Positions 1 to 7,573 of a stretch of 11,138 nucleotides of DNA are shown here, in pieces. The stretch's first letter is position 1, and every line of letters begins with the position of its first letter. The notes under the pieces were generated by a model, which saw nothing but the letters and a program-made list of their open reading frames with translations, ran no database searches and was not told where the DNA came from. Source of the stretch: Flavobacterium psychrophilum (GTDB taxonomy: Bacteria; Bacteroidota; Bacteroidia; Flavobacteriales; Flavobacteriaceae); contig CAMCTL010000119.1 in the NCBI GenBank assembly GCA_945878515.1, positions 1 through 11,138 on the forward strand, written 5' to 3'. Position numbers and translations under genes: made by a program.

Positions 1-2
1 TT

Positions 3-587
3 GAAACCACCGCATTTTATACCCGTTTTAGCAATAAAATAATTCCCAATTATGAAGCTGATCCCAACAAAATCATTTACAACAATATTGATGGCTATGC
101 TTTAAGCCAAGGAATTAGTTGCAATACCGACCTCAATTTTACCAATGGATTAAAATTCATACTCGGAGCAACCTATATGGATGTGTCGAATGTTGAAAAT
201 GGCGTAAAAACAAGGCCAATATTGACCGAAAATTTCACTGGCACTTGGACAGTTTCGTATAAAATTGATCCAATTAAGTTAGCCATTGACTACACCGGAA
301 ATGTGTACAGCCCGATGAAATTACCTTTGTTAAGCGATACTGATCCTAGAAGCCCGAATTCGCCTTGGTACAGTTTGCAAAACATACAATTTACATTTAC
401 TGGTTGGAAAAACTTTGAATTGTTTGGAGGCGTAAAAAATCTACTTAACTTTACACCAAAGCAAAACAATCCATTTTTAATTGCTAGTGCAAATAATCCC
501 TTTGCTCCCGAATTTGACACCAGCTATGTTTACGGACCCAATCAAGGAATAAGAGGGTTTTTGGGATTGCGTTATAATTTATACTAA
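3..587 (+). CDS. TonB-dependent outer-membrane receptor, C-terminal fragment
   Basis: The reading frame is open from the left edge, so only the last 194 residues or so of the protein are present. The fragment alternates polar and aromatic or hydrophobic residues like transmembrane beta-strands. Its end is typical of TonB-dependent receptors: a strand with 'GGVKNLLNFTP', a loop with 'NPF' and 'FDTSYVYGPNQG', then the closing strand 'RGFLGLRYNLY' with the terminal aromatic residue needed for outer-membrane barrel assembly. Such receptors import large or scarce nutrients (iron chelates, cobalamin, oligosaccharides or peptides) using energy from TonB/ExbBD. The plug domain and N-terminus lie outside the window, so the substrate cannot be called. 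The stop codon is directly followed by the ATG of the next gene (TAA-ATG at 585-590), so the two are probably co-transcribed and translationally coupled. Family call is firm; specificity is unknown. Confidence 0.88.
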   Translation, partial: ETTAFYTRFSNKIIPNYEADPNKIIYNNIDGYALSQGISCNTDLNFTNGLKFILGATYMDVSNVENGVKTRPILTENFTGTWTVSYKIDPIKLAIDYTGNVYSPMKLPLLSDTDPRSPNSPWYSLQNIQFTFTGWKNFELFGGVKNLLNFTPKQNNPFLIASANNPFAPEFDTSYVYGPNQGIRGFLGLRYNLY

Positions 588-1616
588 ATGAATAAACGAT
601 TTGAAATTGCAGATTTATTAAAAGGCATCGCTGTACTATTAATGATTCAGGTTCATATTATTGAATTATTTGCAAATGTTTCCATTTTTGATAGCAAAAC
701 AGGTCGTTTTTTACTTTTTTTAGGTGGCTCTTTTGTAGCGCCAGTTTTTTTGTTTCTATTTGGCTATTTTATTGCCCACTCCACTAAAACCAATTCGCAA
801 CAAATAGGGAGAGGATTCAAAATCTTCATTTACGGCATGCTGCTAAACGTGGCTTTGAATTTTAATTTATTCATAAAACACAGTGAAGGTCAAATCGAAT
901 TTGATATTTTTCCTTATTTATTTGGTATAGATATTTTGCAATGTGCTGGTTTAAGTCTCATTATTATTACTTTAATACAAAAAGTGTTTTATAAAAATAA
1001 GTTAATAGCCACTGCTTTACTATTGTTTTCGGCTTTTCTAGGTGGATATTTATTGCAGTACAAAACCGATTCTATTTTCCTTAAATACCTGTCCGCTTTT
1101 TTTTACGGAAGCACCTCTTGGTCTTATTTTCCAGTTTTTCCTTGGATAGCATATCCGTTGATGGGAATGATTTTTTTTAAAAGTAAAATTGACTTTAAAA
1201 TCCTAGCGAATCCTATTGCTAAAATTTCAATTTATTTGTTATTGATAGTGTTTTTATTTTTTACTATAAATGATGCAATAGCGCAATCTTCAAATTTAAA
1301 CTCTTATTACCACCACGGTTTGATTTTTTTTATATGGACAATGATTTTTATCGCTTTTTATGGATTCATGATTAATGAAGTGGATATTTTGTTTGGTAAA
1401 TCTTTTGTGTTCAAATACATAAAATGGTTAGGCCAAAATGTAACCGCTATTTACGTTATACAATGGATTTTAATTGGAAATATTTCAACAGCCATTTATA
1501 AAAGCATCGATAATCCTATTATTTTACTAGTATCATTTATAGGCATTCTCCTCATTTCAAGTATTATCGCTTTTCTATATGTACAAATAAAAGAAGGAAA
1601 AAAATTTGCTGATTAA
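588..1616 (+). CDS. Multi-pass membrane acyltransferase-like protein (HGSNAT/DUF1624 type)
   Basis: A 342-residue integral inner-membrane protein with about nine to ten hydrophobic segments. The N-terminal segment reads 'FEIADLLKGIAVLLMIQVH' (residues 5-23), matching the '(R)xxxxDxlRGiaxllMixxH' start of the heparan-alpha-glucosaminide N-acetyltransferase catalytic family (DUF1624) and the related acyltransferase-3 group; His23 is the likely catalytic position. A second hallmark is 'FPVFPWIAYPLMG' at 181-193, and 'LGQNVTAIYVIQW' at 281-293 resembles the late 'lGxnslaiYxxH' helix with Gln in place of the usual His. Known members transfer acyl groups across the membrane to sugars or other extracytoplasmic acceptors; the acceptor here is unknown. 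It starts on the base after the receptor stop codon, so it is probably made from the same transcript. Its last four bases overlap the end of the convergent ATP-grasp gene. An acyltransferase-3 assignment is the main alternative. Confidence 0.72.
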   Translation: MNKRFEIADLLKGIAVLLMIQVHIIELFANVSIFDSKTGRFLLFLGGSFVAPVFLFLFGYFIAHSTKTNSQQIGRGFKIFIYGMLLNVALNFNLFIKHSEGQIEFDIFPYLFGIDILQCAGLSLIIITLIQKVFYKNKLIATALLLFSAFLGGYLLQYKTDSIFLKYLSAFFYGSTSWSYFPVFPWIAYPLMGMIFFKSKIDFKILANPIAKISIYLLLIVFLFFTINDAIAQSSNLNSYYHHGLIFFIWTMIFIAFYGFMINEVDILFGKSFVFKYIKWLGQNVTAIYVIQWILIGNISTAIYKSIDNPIILLVSFIGILLISSIIAFLYVQIKEGKKFAD

Positions 1617-3103
1617 AGCATTTTAAATCCTCCTTCTAATTCCAACAATAATTCTTCTTCGGTTAGTGCTCCCATATCAAGCATGTCTGACACATATTGT
1701 TTTTTTAGTGCTTTTATCCAACGATTGGCTCTTTCTGACAATTGAAAGTCATCAGACATTAACCTACCTCTTAACAATAAAATCCCCAAATCGGCTCCTT
1801 CGTACAAGTAATCCTCTTCTTGAGTTATTTGCATAAAAAAAGCTTCATTATCTCCAACAATTGACTGTCGATGGGCATCCATTTTTTTGAAATTGATATT
1901 CCCATTATTTTTCATTTCCCAAATTCCAGATTTTGGTACTTTTGTTGCCAACTCAAGTGTTTTTCGAGTATGCTTTAAAACCAACTGACTCCAACTGTCC
2001 ATATTTTTAGCTTCTGCCCATCGGTTTGTTAATTCATCAGCATTAATTTCATACGGAATTTCCATCCATTCTAAAATGTGAAACAAGAATAATGGCACAT
2101 CAGTCATTGCAAATTTAGAATGGTTGGTCAGACTGCTCACGCCTGAAACTCTTGGGTTTAATTCTCCCAAATAAACTTCGCCATTGTCTTGATCTATTAA
2201 ATAATCCAATTCAAAATACCCTTTGTACCCTTCTTTACGCAATTGGTCACCAAATCGTTGGGTGTAAACTTTTGCTTTTTCTCTAATATCAGCATTGAAT
2301 GCATTTGGATAGATTTCGTTGCCACACCAACCGCCTTTGTAAGGAGTTAATGCATCAAAACCTACCAATTCAGTCATCAAAGGAGCGACAATTGTACCGT
2401 GTTGGGTAACACAACCTTCAATAGCGGTGCCTTTGCAATTGATACGTTTCATGATTTTTACTTCTTCTTCTTTCAAAATTTCTTCTGCATAAAGGTTGTA
2501 TTCGGCTTCATTTGAAATAAAAAAAGTAGTATGTCCAGAATCTCCAAAAGGAGTTTGTACCACAAGATTTTCTCCTAAAGCTGCGGAGATTTCTCGAAGT
2601 TGGTTATAGCTTGTCACTTTAGAAAGTACGTTAGGAACGCAAGCTACACCAGCTTTTTCGGCAATTCTGTTGGTGTTGACTTTATTGTCCAGAAAAGTGC
2701 GAAGTTGTGCCGAAGGAAAACAAACATCTAGTCCCAAAATTCGGGCTAGTTGCTCTGTTTTCTCATTGAACATCAAAAAAAGTGCTTTTCCAGCTTGTCC
2801 ATTTACTTTTCGTGAATTGATATATTCAATAACTTCTGGGTGCACCAATAAATAATTATTGATGTCTTCGATGCTAGTAAAATCTTCGTGATCAATTTCT
2901 AAAGGTGAAAATAAATTTTCATATTCTCCACCATAAGAATCAATATGACTTATGAATTTGAAATTAGAAATCCATTCGTCCATTCCTAATAAATTAAAAT
3001 TGGTAGCACTTATAAAATAAATTGGTGTTTTATTTTCACGAAAAAAATGTTTGATTTCATTTAATCCTTTAAGAGTTGGTATGTTCTGATTGAAATTTGA
3101 CAT
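1613..3103 (-). CDS. ATP-grasp ligase (often annotated biotin carboxylase-like)
   Basis: A 496-residue cytoplasmic protein with an ATP-grasp fold. Residues 1-135 form a pre-grasp region. The ATP-grasp core runs from about 138 ('FLDNKVNTNRIAEKAGV', the usual lid-subdomain start) to about 335. The glycine-rich loop is 'VVQTPFGDSGHTTFF' (181-195). The metal-binding region 'GYFELDYLID...GEVYLGELNPRVSG' supplies Asp300, Glu314 and Asn316, with Arg318 following, the classic Mg-ATP ligand set. About 160 residues of uncharacterised C-terminal sequence follow. The family makes an acyl phosphate from a carboxylate and ATP, then couples it to an amine or other nucleophile. No biotin-carboxylase-specific partner (biotin carrier or carboxyltransferase) is nearby, so that label is probably only fold-level. 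The loop has Gln183 where many ATP-grasp enzymes have Lys. It lies 24 nt downstream of the decarboxylase, whose amine product is a plausible acceptor. Substrates are inferred, not shown. Confidence 0.85.
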   Translation of the reverse strand: MSNFNQNIPTLKGLNEIKHFFRENKTPIYFISATNFNLLGMDEWISNFKFISHIDSYGGEYENLFSPLEIDHEDFTSIEDINNYLLVHPEVIEYINSRKVNGQAGKALFLMFNEKTEQLARILGLDVCFPSAQLRTFLDNKVNTNRIAEKAGVACVPNVLSKVTSYNQLREISAALGENLVVQTPFGDSGHTTFFISNEAEYNLYAEEILKEEEVKIMKRINCKGTAIEGCVTQHGTIVAPLMTELVGFDALTPYKGGWCGNEIYPNAFNADIREKAKVYTQRFGDQLRKEGYKGYFELDYLIDQDNGEVYLGELNPRVSGVSSLTNHSKFAMTDVPLFLFHILEWMEIPYEINADELTNRWAEAKNMDSWSQLVLKHTRKTLELATKVPKSGIWEMKNNGNINFKKMDAHRQSIVGDNEAFFMQITQEEDYLYEGADLGILLLRGRLMSDDFQLSERANRWIKALKKQYVSDMLDMGALTEEELLLELEGGFKML

Positions 3104-3127
3104 ATACTTTAATTTACTATTTTTATT

Positions 3128-5857
3128 TTACTTTTTCTCTCCAGCTTGAATGGCTTGCATCGCATACATTGCTCCCATTGCTGACACGGTGTTTTTTCTG
3201 TTTAATGCTTTTACAGCGAATACTTTCAATCCCAAATCGGCTCGATAACCGTGGATTTCTTTTACATCTAACGCCAACATAAATTGAATGATTTCCTTGC
3301 TAACAATTTGGCCTGGAACTAAAATTGGAAATCCAGGCGGATAAGGAATTACAAACGAGGTAGAAACCAATTCCTTTTTATTCTCAATTGCTTTTAGACA
3401 ATCATTTAAAAGTACATATTCGCACAAATCTTCTTCATATCCCAGAAAAAATGCTTCCCTAAGATTGCCTCCTGGAACGCCCGGCGCAGCTAGAAAAGAA
3501 TTGTGAAAACTACTGAAATTGGGCAACGGTGGTACATCTTTAATTAAAGATTGAATTTGTTTTTTAGAGATTTCAGCTTCACGTTTATTCAACGATCGGT
3601 TGTTGTCTTCTAGTTCATTGGCTATTTGCAAAAGCGCATTAATCAAAAAAGTAACACTGCCTCTGGTTGTGCCAATATTGGTCATTAGCAAAACAGTATT
3701 TCTTGATGTTTTATTGACTTGAATGCCAAAACGATCCATCAAATATTTGTTTTTGAATGCATCTCCAGTGATTCCAGCTTTTCCTACTGATAATGTAATT
3801 TTAGTTGGATCTAATACAAATTCATCTTTTTCCCAAGATTCTTCCATTCGATTCCAGCCTTTTTCTAGATTATAATACTCATTAGTACCATTGCTTCTGA
3901 ATTCTTTTGGAATTAAATCATTTGGGCTTAAAAAATGAAATATGGTACTCAACTTTGGATGGTCTTTCATTTTGGCACGAAGGATCAAAGCCATTTCAAT
4001 ACTTTTTTCAACAAGTTCATATCCTTCGAGTTCAACTTGCCTTCTTCCTACATCAAGCGAAGCCAAAATTTGGTAATTTGCTGATGTTGAAGTATGTGTC
4101 ATATACGATTCCTGAAAAGCATCGGCAACACCTCTGCTAAATTCTTCATCCCATATTTGAATCATCGAACCTTGACGAAAACTAGACAAGGTCTTGTGTG
4201 TACTTTGAGTAGCGTAAACTCTAATTTTTACTTTGTCTGGATCTGGCATTGTGGGAATTTCTCCCTTTTTTAAAGCGCTAATGTGTGCATTGTACTTTTC
4301 TCTGTACGCTGATGTTTTGTATTTATTGAATAATTTTTGTGCAACATACATTCCGGTTCTTTGTTTGAAAGTATAGGTAAAACGGGCAAAAGCAAACCAA
4401 GCCTCATCCCACAAAAAGACCATATCTGGCTTTATAGCCAAAACCTCTTCCATTACTTTTTCGACATTGTAAACCAAACCATCAAAAGTGCAATTGGTCA
4501 ACGAAAGCATTTTTACTTTGTCTAACCTTCCTGCTTGACTCAAGGAAACCAATTTTTCTTTGATAACTCGCAAAGGAACAGCTCCATACATAGAATATTC
4601 TTCCATTGGATACGAATCAAGATAGGCAGGAAATGCTCCCGCGAGTACCAATCCGTAATGATGCGACTTGTGACAATCTCTATCAATCAAAACAACGTCG
4701 CCAGGTTTTATCAAGGCTTGATGCACAATTTTATTGGAAGTAGAAGTTCCGTTTGTCACAAAAAAAGTATGCTCAGAACCATAAGCCTTAGATGCTTTTT
4801 CTTGTGCTTTTTTCAATGGACCTGTCGGTTGCAATAACGAGTCTAAACCTCCATTTGTCGCCGATGTTTCTGCCAAGAATACATTTCTGCCATAAAAATC
4901 ACCAAAATCAGAAATCCATCTGGATTTAAAAACCGAATTTCCCCTGGATATTGGCATCGCATGAAATACACTTATTGGACGCTTGCTATACTCGGAAAGC
5001 GCTGTGAAAAAGGGAGTTTCGTAGCGTTCATTAATGCCACTAATGATGGACAGATGCAGTTCTTGCAAATCTTCCATTCGGTAAAAAATACGTCGAAATG
5101 TTTTTACAGTATTGTCTTCGAGATGAGTAAGCGAAGCATCGGTAATGTAATAAATATCTAATTCCGGTCTAAATTGATGAATGTATTTGCCAAGTAAAGT
5201 TCCCAAATCTTGGTCGGAAACGCCATCTAAATCAATTTTTAAAACATTTTGGATAAATGGTTTAATTAGTTTATTTATATTTTTCGAATAATGCAAAGGC
5301 GCAGATCTAATGACCGCAACTTGAATATTATAATTAAAAAAAAGACAAATTAATGCGTCTTGAAAGGAACGTTGCACCACTAAATCGTACGAAAAATTAT
5401 CTCTTGAATCTATTAATGATTTCGATTTCTTTTTTAATTCTTTTTCTTCATTGTCTGATAAATCTTCAACATACAAAACTTCAAAAAAATTGCTTTTGGC
5501 ATCTAATTTTTTTTTATTCTTGTTATCCTTTATGCTTTCAAAAAATTCAGGTTTCAATTCTGGATGCATGCGATAATCTTCACTAACCAACAAAGCGACA
5601 ATTTCGGAAACCCGATGACTAACGGCAACAAACTCTGATTTTTTAACTGCTTTCATGATTTGATTTGTTAAATCAGCGCCAGGAAAAGCAAAATATTGCT
5701 CAATACACAACAGGTTTTGCATTATACCATTAAGTTCGGTCAACCTTTCTTCGAAACTGTCATTTTCTAAATTAAAAGTGATTAAATTACTTTGCTCTTT
5801 TAACTCATTCCATAAATCTACTCGAAGTTGGTTGACGTTGTAATGTTTTGAAATCAT
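3128..5857 (-). CDS. PLP-dependent Orn/Lys/Arg-type amino acid decarboxylase
   Basis: A 909-residue fold-type I decarboxylase of the Orn/Lys/Arg group, longer than E. coli LdcI (about 715). Residues 1-125 are an extra helical region, and about 155-245 resemble the receiver-like wing domain. The PLP core has 'TNGTSTSNK' (368-376), 'DRDCHKS' (392-398; His396 should stack on PLP), 'NCTFDGLVYN' (455-464), 'WDEAW' (Asp484 for the pyridine nitrogen) and 'QSTHKTLSSFRQGSMI' (551-566), with Lys555 as the Schiff-base lysine. The C-terminal domain has 'PYPPGFPILVPGQ' (838-850) and 'IHGYRADLGLKVFAVKAL'. Compared with LdcI from memory, about 34 residues are inserted between Asp484 and Lys555, the 'PGH' near the core start is replaced by 'MPISRG' (301-306), and the usual Glu after 'PG' is Gln850. 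The likely product is cadaverine, putrescine or agmatine, but the changes make the substrate uncertain. It is the middle gene of a tight minus-strand operon. Confidence 0.9.
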   Translation of the reverse strand: MISKHYNVNQLRVDLWNELKEQSNLITFNLENDSFEERLTELNGIMQNLLCIEQYFAFPGADLTNQIMKAVKKSEFVAVSHRVSEIVALLVSEDYRMHPELKPEFFESIKDNKNKKKLDAKSNFFEVLYVEDLSDNEEKELKKKSKSLIDSRDNFSYDLVVQRSFQDALICLFFNYNIQVAVIRSAPLHYSKNINKLIKPFIQNVLKIDLDGVSDQDLGTLLGKYIHQFRPELDIYYITDASLTHLEDNTVKTFRRIFYRMEDLQELHLSIISGINERYETPFFTALSEYSKRPISVFHAMPISRGNSVFKSRWISDFGDFYGRNVFLAETSATNGGLDSLLQPTGPLKKAQEKASKAYGSEHTFFVTNGTSTSNKIVHQALIKPGDVVLIDRDCHKSHHYGLVLAGAFPAYLDSYPMEEYSMYGAVPLRVIKEKLVSLSQAGRLDKVKMLSLTNCTFDGLVYNVEKVMEEVLAIKPDMVFLWDEAWFAFARFTYTFKQRTGMYVAQKLFNKYKTSAYREKYNAHISALKKGEIPTMPDPDKVKIRVYATQSTHKTLSSFRQGSMIQIWDEEFSRGVADAFQESYMTHTSTSANYQILASLDVGRRQVELEGYELVEKSIEMALILRAKMKDHPKLSTIFHFLSPNDLIPKEFRSNGTNEYYNLEKGWNRMEESWEKDEFVLDPTKITLSVGKAGITGDAFKNKYLMDRFGIQVNKTSRNTVLLMTNIGTTRGSVTFLINALLQIANELEDNNRSLNKREAEISKKQIQSLIKDVPPLPNFSSFHNSFLAAPGVPGGNLREAFFLGYEEDLCEYVLLNDCLKAIENKKELVSTSFVIPYPPGFPILVPGQIVSKEIIQFMLALDVKEIHGYRADLGLKVFAVKALNRKNTVSAMGAMYAMQAIQAGEKK

Positions 5858-5888
5858 AATTGTTTTTGATAAAATATCTTAAAAATTA

Positions 5889-6326
5889 TTATTTTTTTGA
5901 ATGCAATGCCAATCTATTGCCTTCAGAATCTATAAACATGGCAAAATATCCTGCGGAATCACTCAAAAAAGTTTTTTCCATCACAACTCTTCCGCCTGCT
6001 TCATTCACTTTTGATAAAACATTGTTTAAATCCTCACCTCCATTCAAGTACATTAAAGGGCCAATTTCGCTAGGAACACAACCTGGTCCAGAAACTATTG
6101 CGCCACCAATTCCATTTTCGGCAGGAAAAAAACCCATTGCAAAACCATTTAATTCTACAGATGTCATTTGAATGCCGTAGATATAATTGTAAAAAGCCAC
6201 CGAACGAAAATGATTATAGGCTGGAATTTCGAACCAACTTACAAAATTTTTAAAAGCAGATTGTTCTTTTTGTTTGTTTAATGCTGCCTCTCTTAATTTA
6301 CTTTTTAGATTTACTGTAGATCCCAT
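5889..6326 (-). CDS. VOC-family (glyoxalase/bleomycin-resistance fold) protein
   Basis: A 145-residue protein with the paired beta-alpha-beta-beta-beta modules of the vicinal-oxygen-chelate superfamily. The first module starts at 'FVSWFEIPAYNHFRSVAFYNYIYG' (28-51), with Glu33 at the usual first metal-ligand position. The domain continues through 'GGAIVSGPG' (74-82) and 'PLMYLNGGEDL', and ends with 'GYFAMFIDSEGNRLALHSKK', the standard closing strand of predicted VOC lyases and dioxygenases, with His142 near the end. A 27-residue charged leader precedes the domain; no other in-frame Met occurs before residue 54, so the start at 6326 is the best available. It is the first gene of the operon, 31 nt upstream of the decarboxylase. 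VOC proteins include glyoxalases, dioxygenases and binding proteins, so the role is open; modifying a substrate of the decarboxylase/ligase pathway, or detoxification, are both possible. Confidence 0.86.
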   Translation of the reverse strand: MGSTVNLKSKLREAALNKQKEQSAFKNFVSWFEIPAYNHFRSVAFYNYIYGIQMTSVELNGFAMGFFPAENGIGGAIVSGPGCVPSEIGPLMYLNGGEDLNNVLSKVNEAGGRVVMEKTFLSDSAGYFAMFIDSEGNRLALHSKK

Positions 6327-6345
6327 TATTGAATTATATTTTACA

Positions 6346-6378
6346 CGAATATATAAAATATTTTAGATTTTTGAACAA
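6346..6378 (-). promoter_or_regulatory. Candidate Bacteroidota-type promoter for the VOC-decarboxylase-ligase operon
   Basis: On the minus strand a TTG (6378-6376, within a T-rich run) is followed 22 nt later by TATATTCG (6353-6346). This is one base off the Bacteroidota primary sigma -7 element TAnnTTTG, with the -33 TTG at an acceptable distance. The -7 element sits about 20 nt before the ATG of the VOC gene. No strong Shine-Dalgarno sequence is seen, which is normal for this phylum. AT-rich DNA gives many near-matches, so this is a candidate only. Confidence 0.35.
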
Positions 6379-6442
6379 AAAACAAAACGGTGATTTGATT
6401 TTTACGATAATTATATCCCGGAATTTGCATTTAAAATTTTCA

Positions 6443-6557
6443 ACCACAAATTACGCAAATTACACAAATTTCATTTTTAAATTTAACTGAATTCTCTTAG
6501 CTCGGGTCACAAATTCTATTATCTTAAGAATTTGTGCTAATTTGCGTAATTTGTGGT
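6443..6557. repeat. Nested palindromic intergenic repeat
   Basis: Two long inverted arms lie 58 nt apart. The left arm (6443-6470) begins accacaaattacgcaaatta, and the right arm (6529-6557) is its reverse complement over the same 20 bases; the match then continues after a single-base indel through the 'cacaaatt' end. A second, perfect 10-bp inverted repeat lies inside: cacaaattct at 6508-6517 and agaatttgtg at 6527-6536, with a 9-nt loop. The inner right arm overlaps the outer right arm, so the two hairpins are mutually exclusive. There is no coding potential. The layout resembles a dispersed REP-like element; I recall similar 'aattacgcaaatta' sequences between genes in Flavobacterium but cannot check copy number. 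Neither hairpin has a following U-tract, so this is not a classic intrinsic terminator. Confidence 0.75.
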
Positions 6558-6616
6558 CAACTTTTTTCTAAAAGCGAATGCACTGTGATTATATTGAAAA
6601 ATAGTAAAAAATTTTT

Positions 6617-6638
6617 GATTGTCCGTTTTTAGTCATAA
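6617..6638 (+). repeat. Left terminal inverted repeat of the IS
   Basis: It begins gattgtccg and pairs with 7574-7595 at about 17 of 22 positions. It includes the transposase stop codon (TGA on the minus strand, 6635-6633), so the reading frame runs into the element's end. Confidence 0.75.
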
Positions 6639-7538
6639 CCCTGTAATGCTTGCTATCACTAGTCTATCGAATAATTTTTCCTCAAAATACCGTCTATTCA
6701 GCTTGTAAACGAACTCATTTAGGTATAATTGAAGATATTTTCCCTTAATTTTGTGGAAATTTCCTAAAAAATTCCTTTTAGCATTACTAATTGCAATATG
6801 TACCCATCTTAAAGTTTCTGTTGTTGTTTCTTTATTCGATTTTTCAGTAATATGAATCTCTACATAATCTGCAATATCTATATATGATGTGCTTTTGTCT
6901 GTAAACAGAATACTTTTTTCAGAAATAGATTCCTGGATTGTTTGATTTATCTGTTCCGATGTATGATCTGTCAAGACCTTTGCTTTAAAATATCTGCAAT
7001 GATTTGATTTTTCTCCCGTTTCAATATCTTCTAAAACTGTTGACTCTGCCATAATTGCAACGTTTGATTTTCCAACAGCACCACGACCACGAATTCCTTT
7101 TTCTTGTTCTATTTCAGAAGATTCAATTGTAAAATATCCTTCGTCAAATTCAATCATTCCTTCCAGAGTATAACGCGCATCTCTATTGCCCATTGCTTTT
7201 CGCAACTTATGAACCATAGACCAAACCGGTTCGTAACGTTTCAAACCCAGTTGCTTTTGAATTTCTTTACTTGAGAATCCTTTTTTAGTTGCCGTTAAAA
7301 GGAACATCGTTTTGTACCAAGTCAAGAATGATAAATTAGAACTTTGCATTATCGTTCCGCTACGTAACGAAATTCTGCTCCTACATTTTTTACATTCATA
7401 ACTCCATCTGCTTTTTATCCAAAAATGCTCTTTGCTGCCGCATTTACATTGAACTCCGATTTTGTCTCTTTCTTCTTTAAAATGAAGCCTGCAAGATTCC
7501 TCACTCCCAAAATTTGCTGTAAAATTGAATAGATTCAT
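6633..7538 (-). CDS. IS1595-family transposase (ISXO2-like DDE domain)
   Basis: A 301-residue transposase when started at the ATG at 7538-7536; a TTG start five codons upstream (7553) is possible but less likely. The N-terminus has a zinc ribbon with Cys pairs in 'CKCG' and 'CKKC', followed by 'SLRSGTIMQSSNLSFLTWYKTMFLL', typical of the IS1595 zinc-finger region, and a helix-turn-helix-like stretch ('SSKEIQKQLGLKRYEPVWSM'). The ISXO2-like catalytic domain has the first Asp in 'EFDEGYF', the second in 'LFTDKSTSY', and 'HIAISNAKRNF', which supplies the Asn-Lys signature used by some IS1595 subgroups instead of Glu. The end, 'YLQLYLNEFVYKLNRRYF', is the usual C-terminal motif. No frameshift or stop interrupts the frame, so the enzyme could be active. 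It cuts and joins the terminal repeats of its own element. Confidence 0.92.
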   Translation of the reverse strand: MNLFNFTANFGSEESCRLHFKEERDKIGVQCKCGSKEHFWIKSRWSYECKKCRSRISLRSGTIMQSSNLSFLTWYKTMFLLTATKKGFSSKEIQKQLGLKRYEPVWSMVHKLRKAMGNRDARYTLEGMIEFDEGYFTIESSEIEQEKGIRGRGAVGKSNVAIMAESTVLEDIETGEKSNHCRYFKAKVLTDHTSEQINQTIQESISEKSILFTDKSTSYIDIADYVEIHITEKSNKETTTETLRWVHIAISNAKRNFLGNFHKIKGKYLQLYLNEFVYKLNRRYFEEKLFDRLVIASITGL

Positions 7539-7550
7539 CGCTTTTTTTGT

Positions 7551-7558
7551 CAAATATA
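7551..7558 (-). promoter_or_regulatory. Candidate -7 element for the transposase gene
   Basis: The minus strand reads TATATTTG here, an exact match to the Bacteroidota -7 consensus TAnnTTTG. It ends about 12 nt before the ATG at 7538, which would leave a very short 5' leader and low translation, as is common for transposases. No well-placed -33 TTG was found, so support is limited. Confidence 0.3.
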
Positions 7559-7573
7559 AAGCTTTTTTTTAAA

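Larger units (their letters stand above)
6327..6614. other. Gene-free interval between the VOC gene and the insertion sequence
   Basis: This interval of about 290 bases holds the candidate promoter of the minus-strand operon at its left end and the nested palindromic repeat in its centre. The remaining sequence is AT-rich, and I see no credible ORF, tRNA or structured RNA in it. Confidence 0.6.

Noticed and set aside
3907..5586. Several 60-100-codon plus-strand frames across the decarboxylase gene
   Set aside because: All are antisense shadows of a conserved 909-residue enzyme, with no recognisable motifs and no initiation context.
5860..6171. 103-codon open frame on the plus strand, antisense to the VOC gene
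   Set aside because: It lies opposite a well-supported VOC domain and shows no family motifs; its openness is explained by the codon use of the gene on the other strand.
6508..6536. 10-bp perfect hairpin as an intrinsic terminator for the transposase
   Set aside because: The stem is AT-rich and no U-tract follows on either strand; it is better read as part of the nested repeat.
6443..6557. CRISPR-like repeats from the recurring 'cacaaatt' units
   Set aside because: The units are inverted rather than regularly spaced direct repeats, there are no uniform spacers, and no cas genes are nearby.
7539..7553. TTG start giving a 306-residue transposase
   Set aside because: The ATG at 7538 leads directly into the conserved N-terminus, and the TTG overlaps the candidate -7 element; the extra five residues add nothing recognisable.
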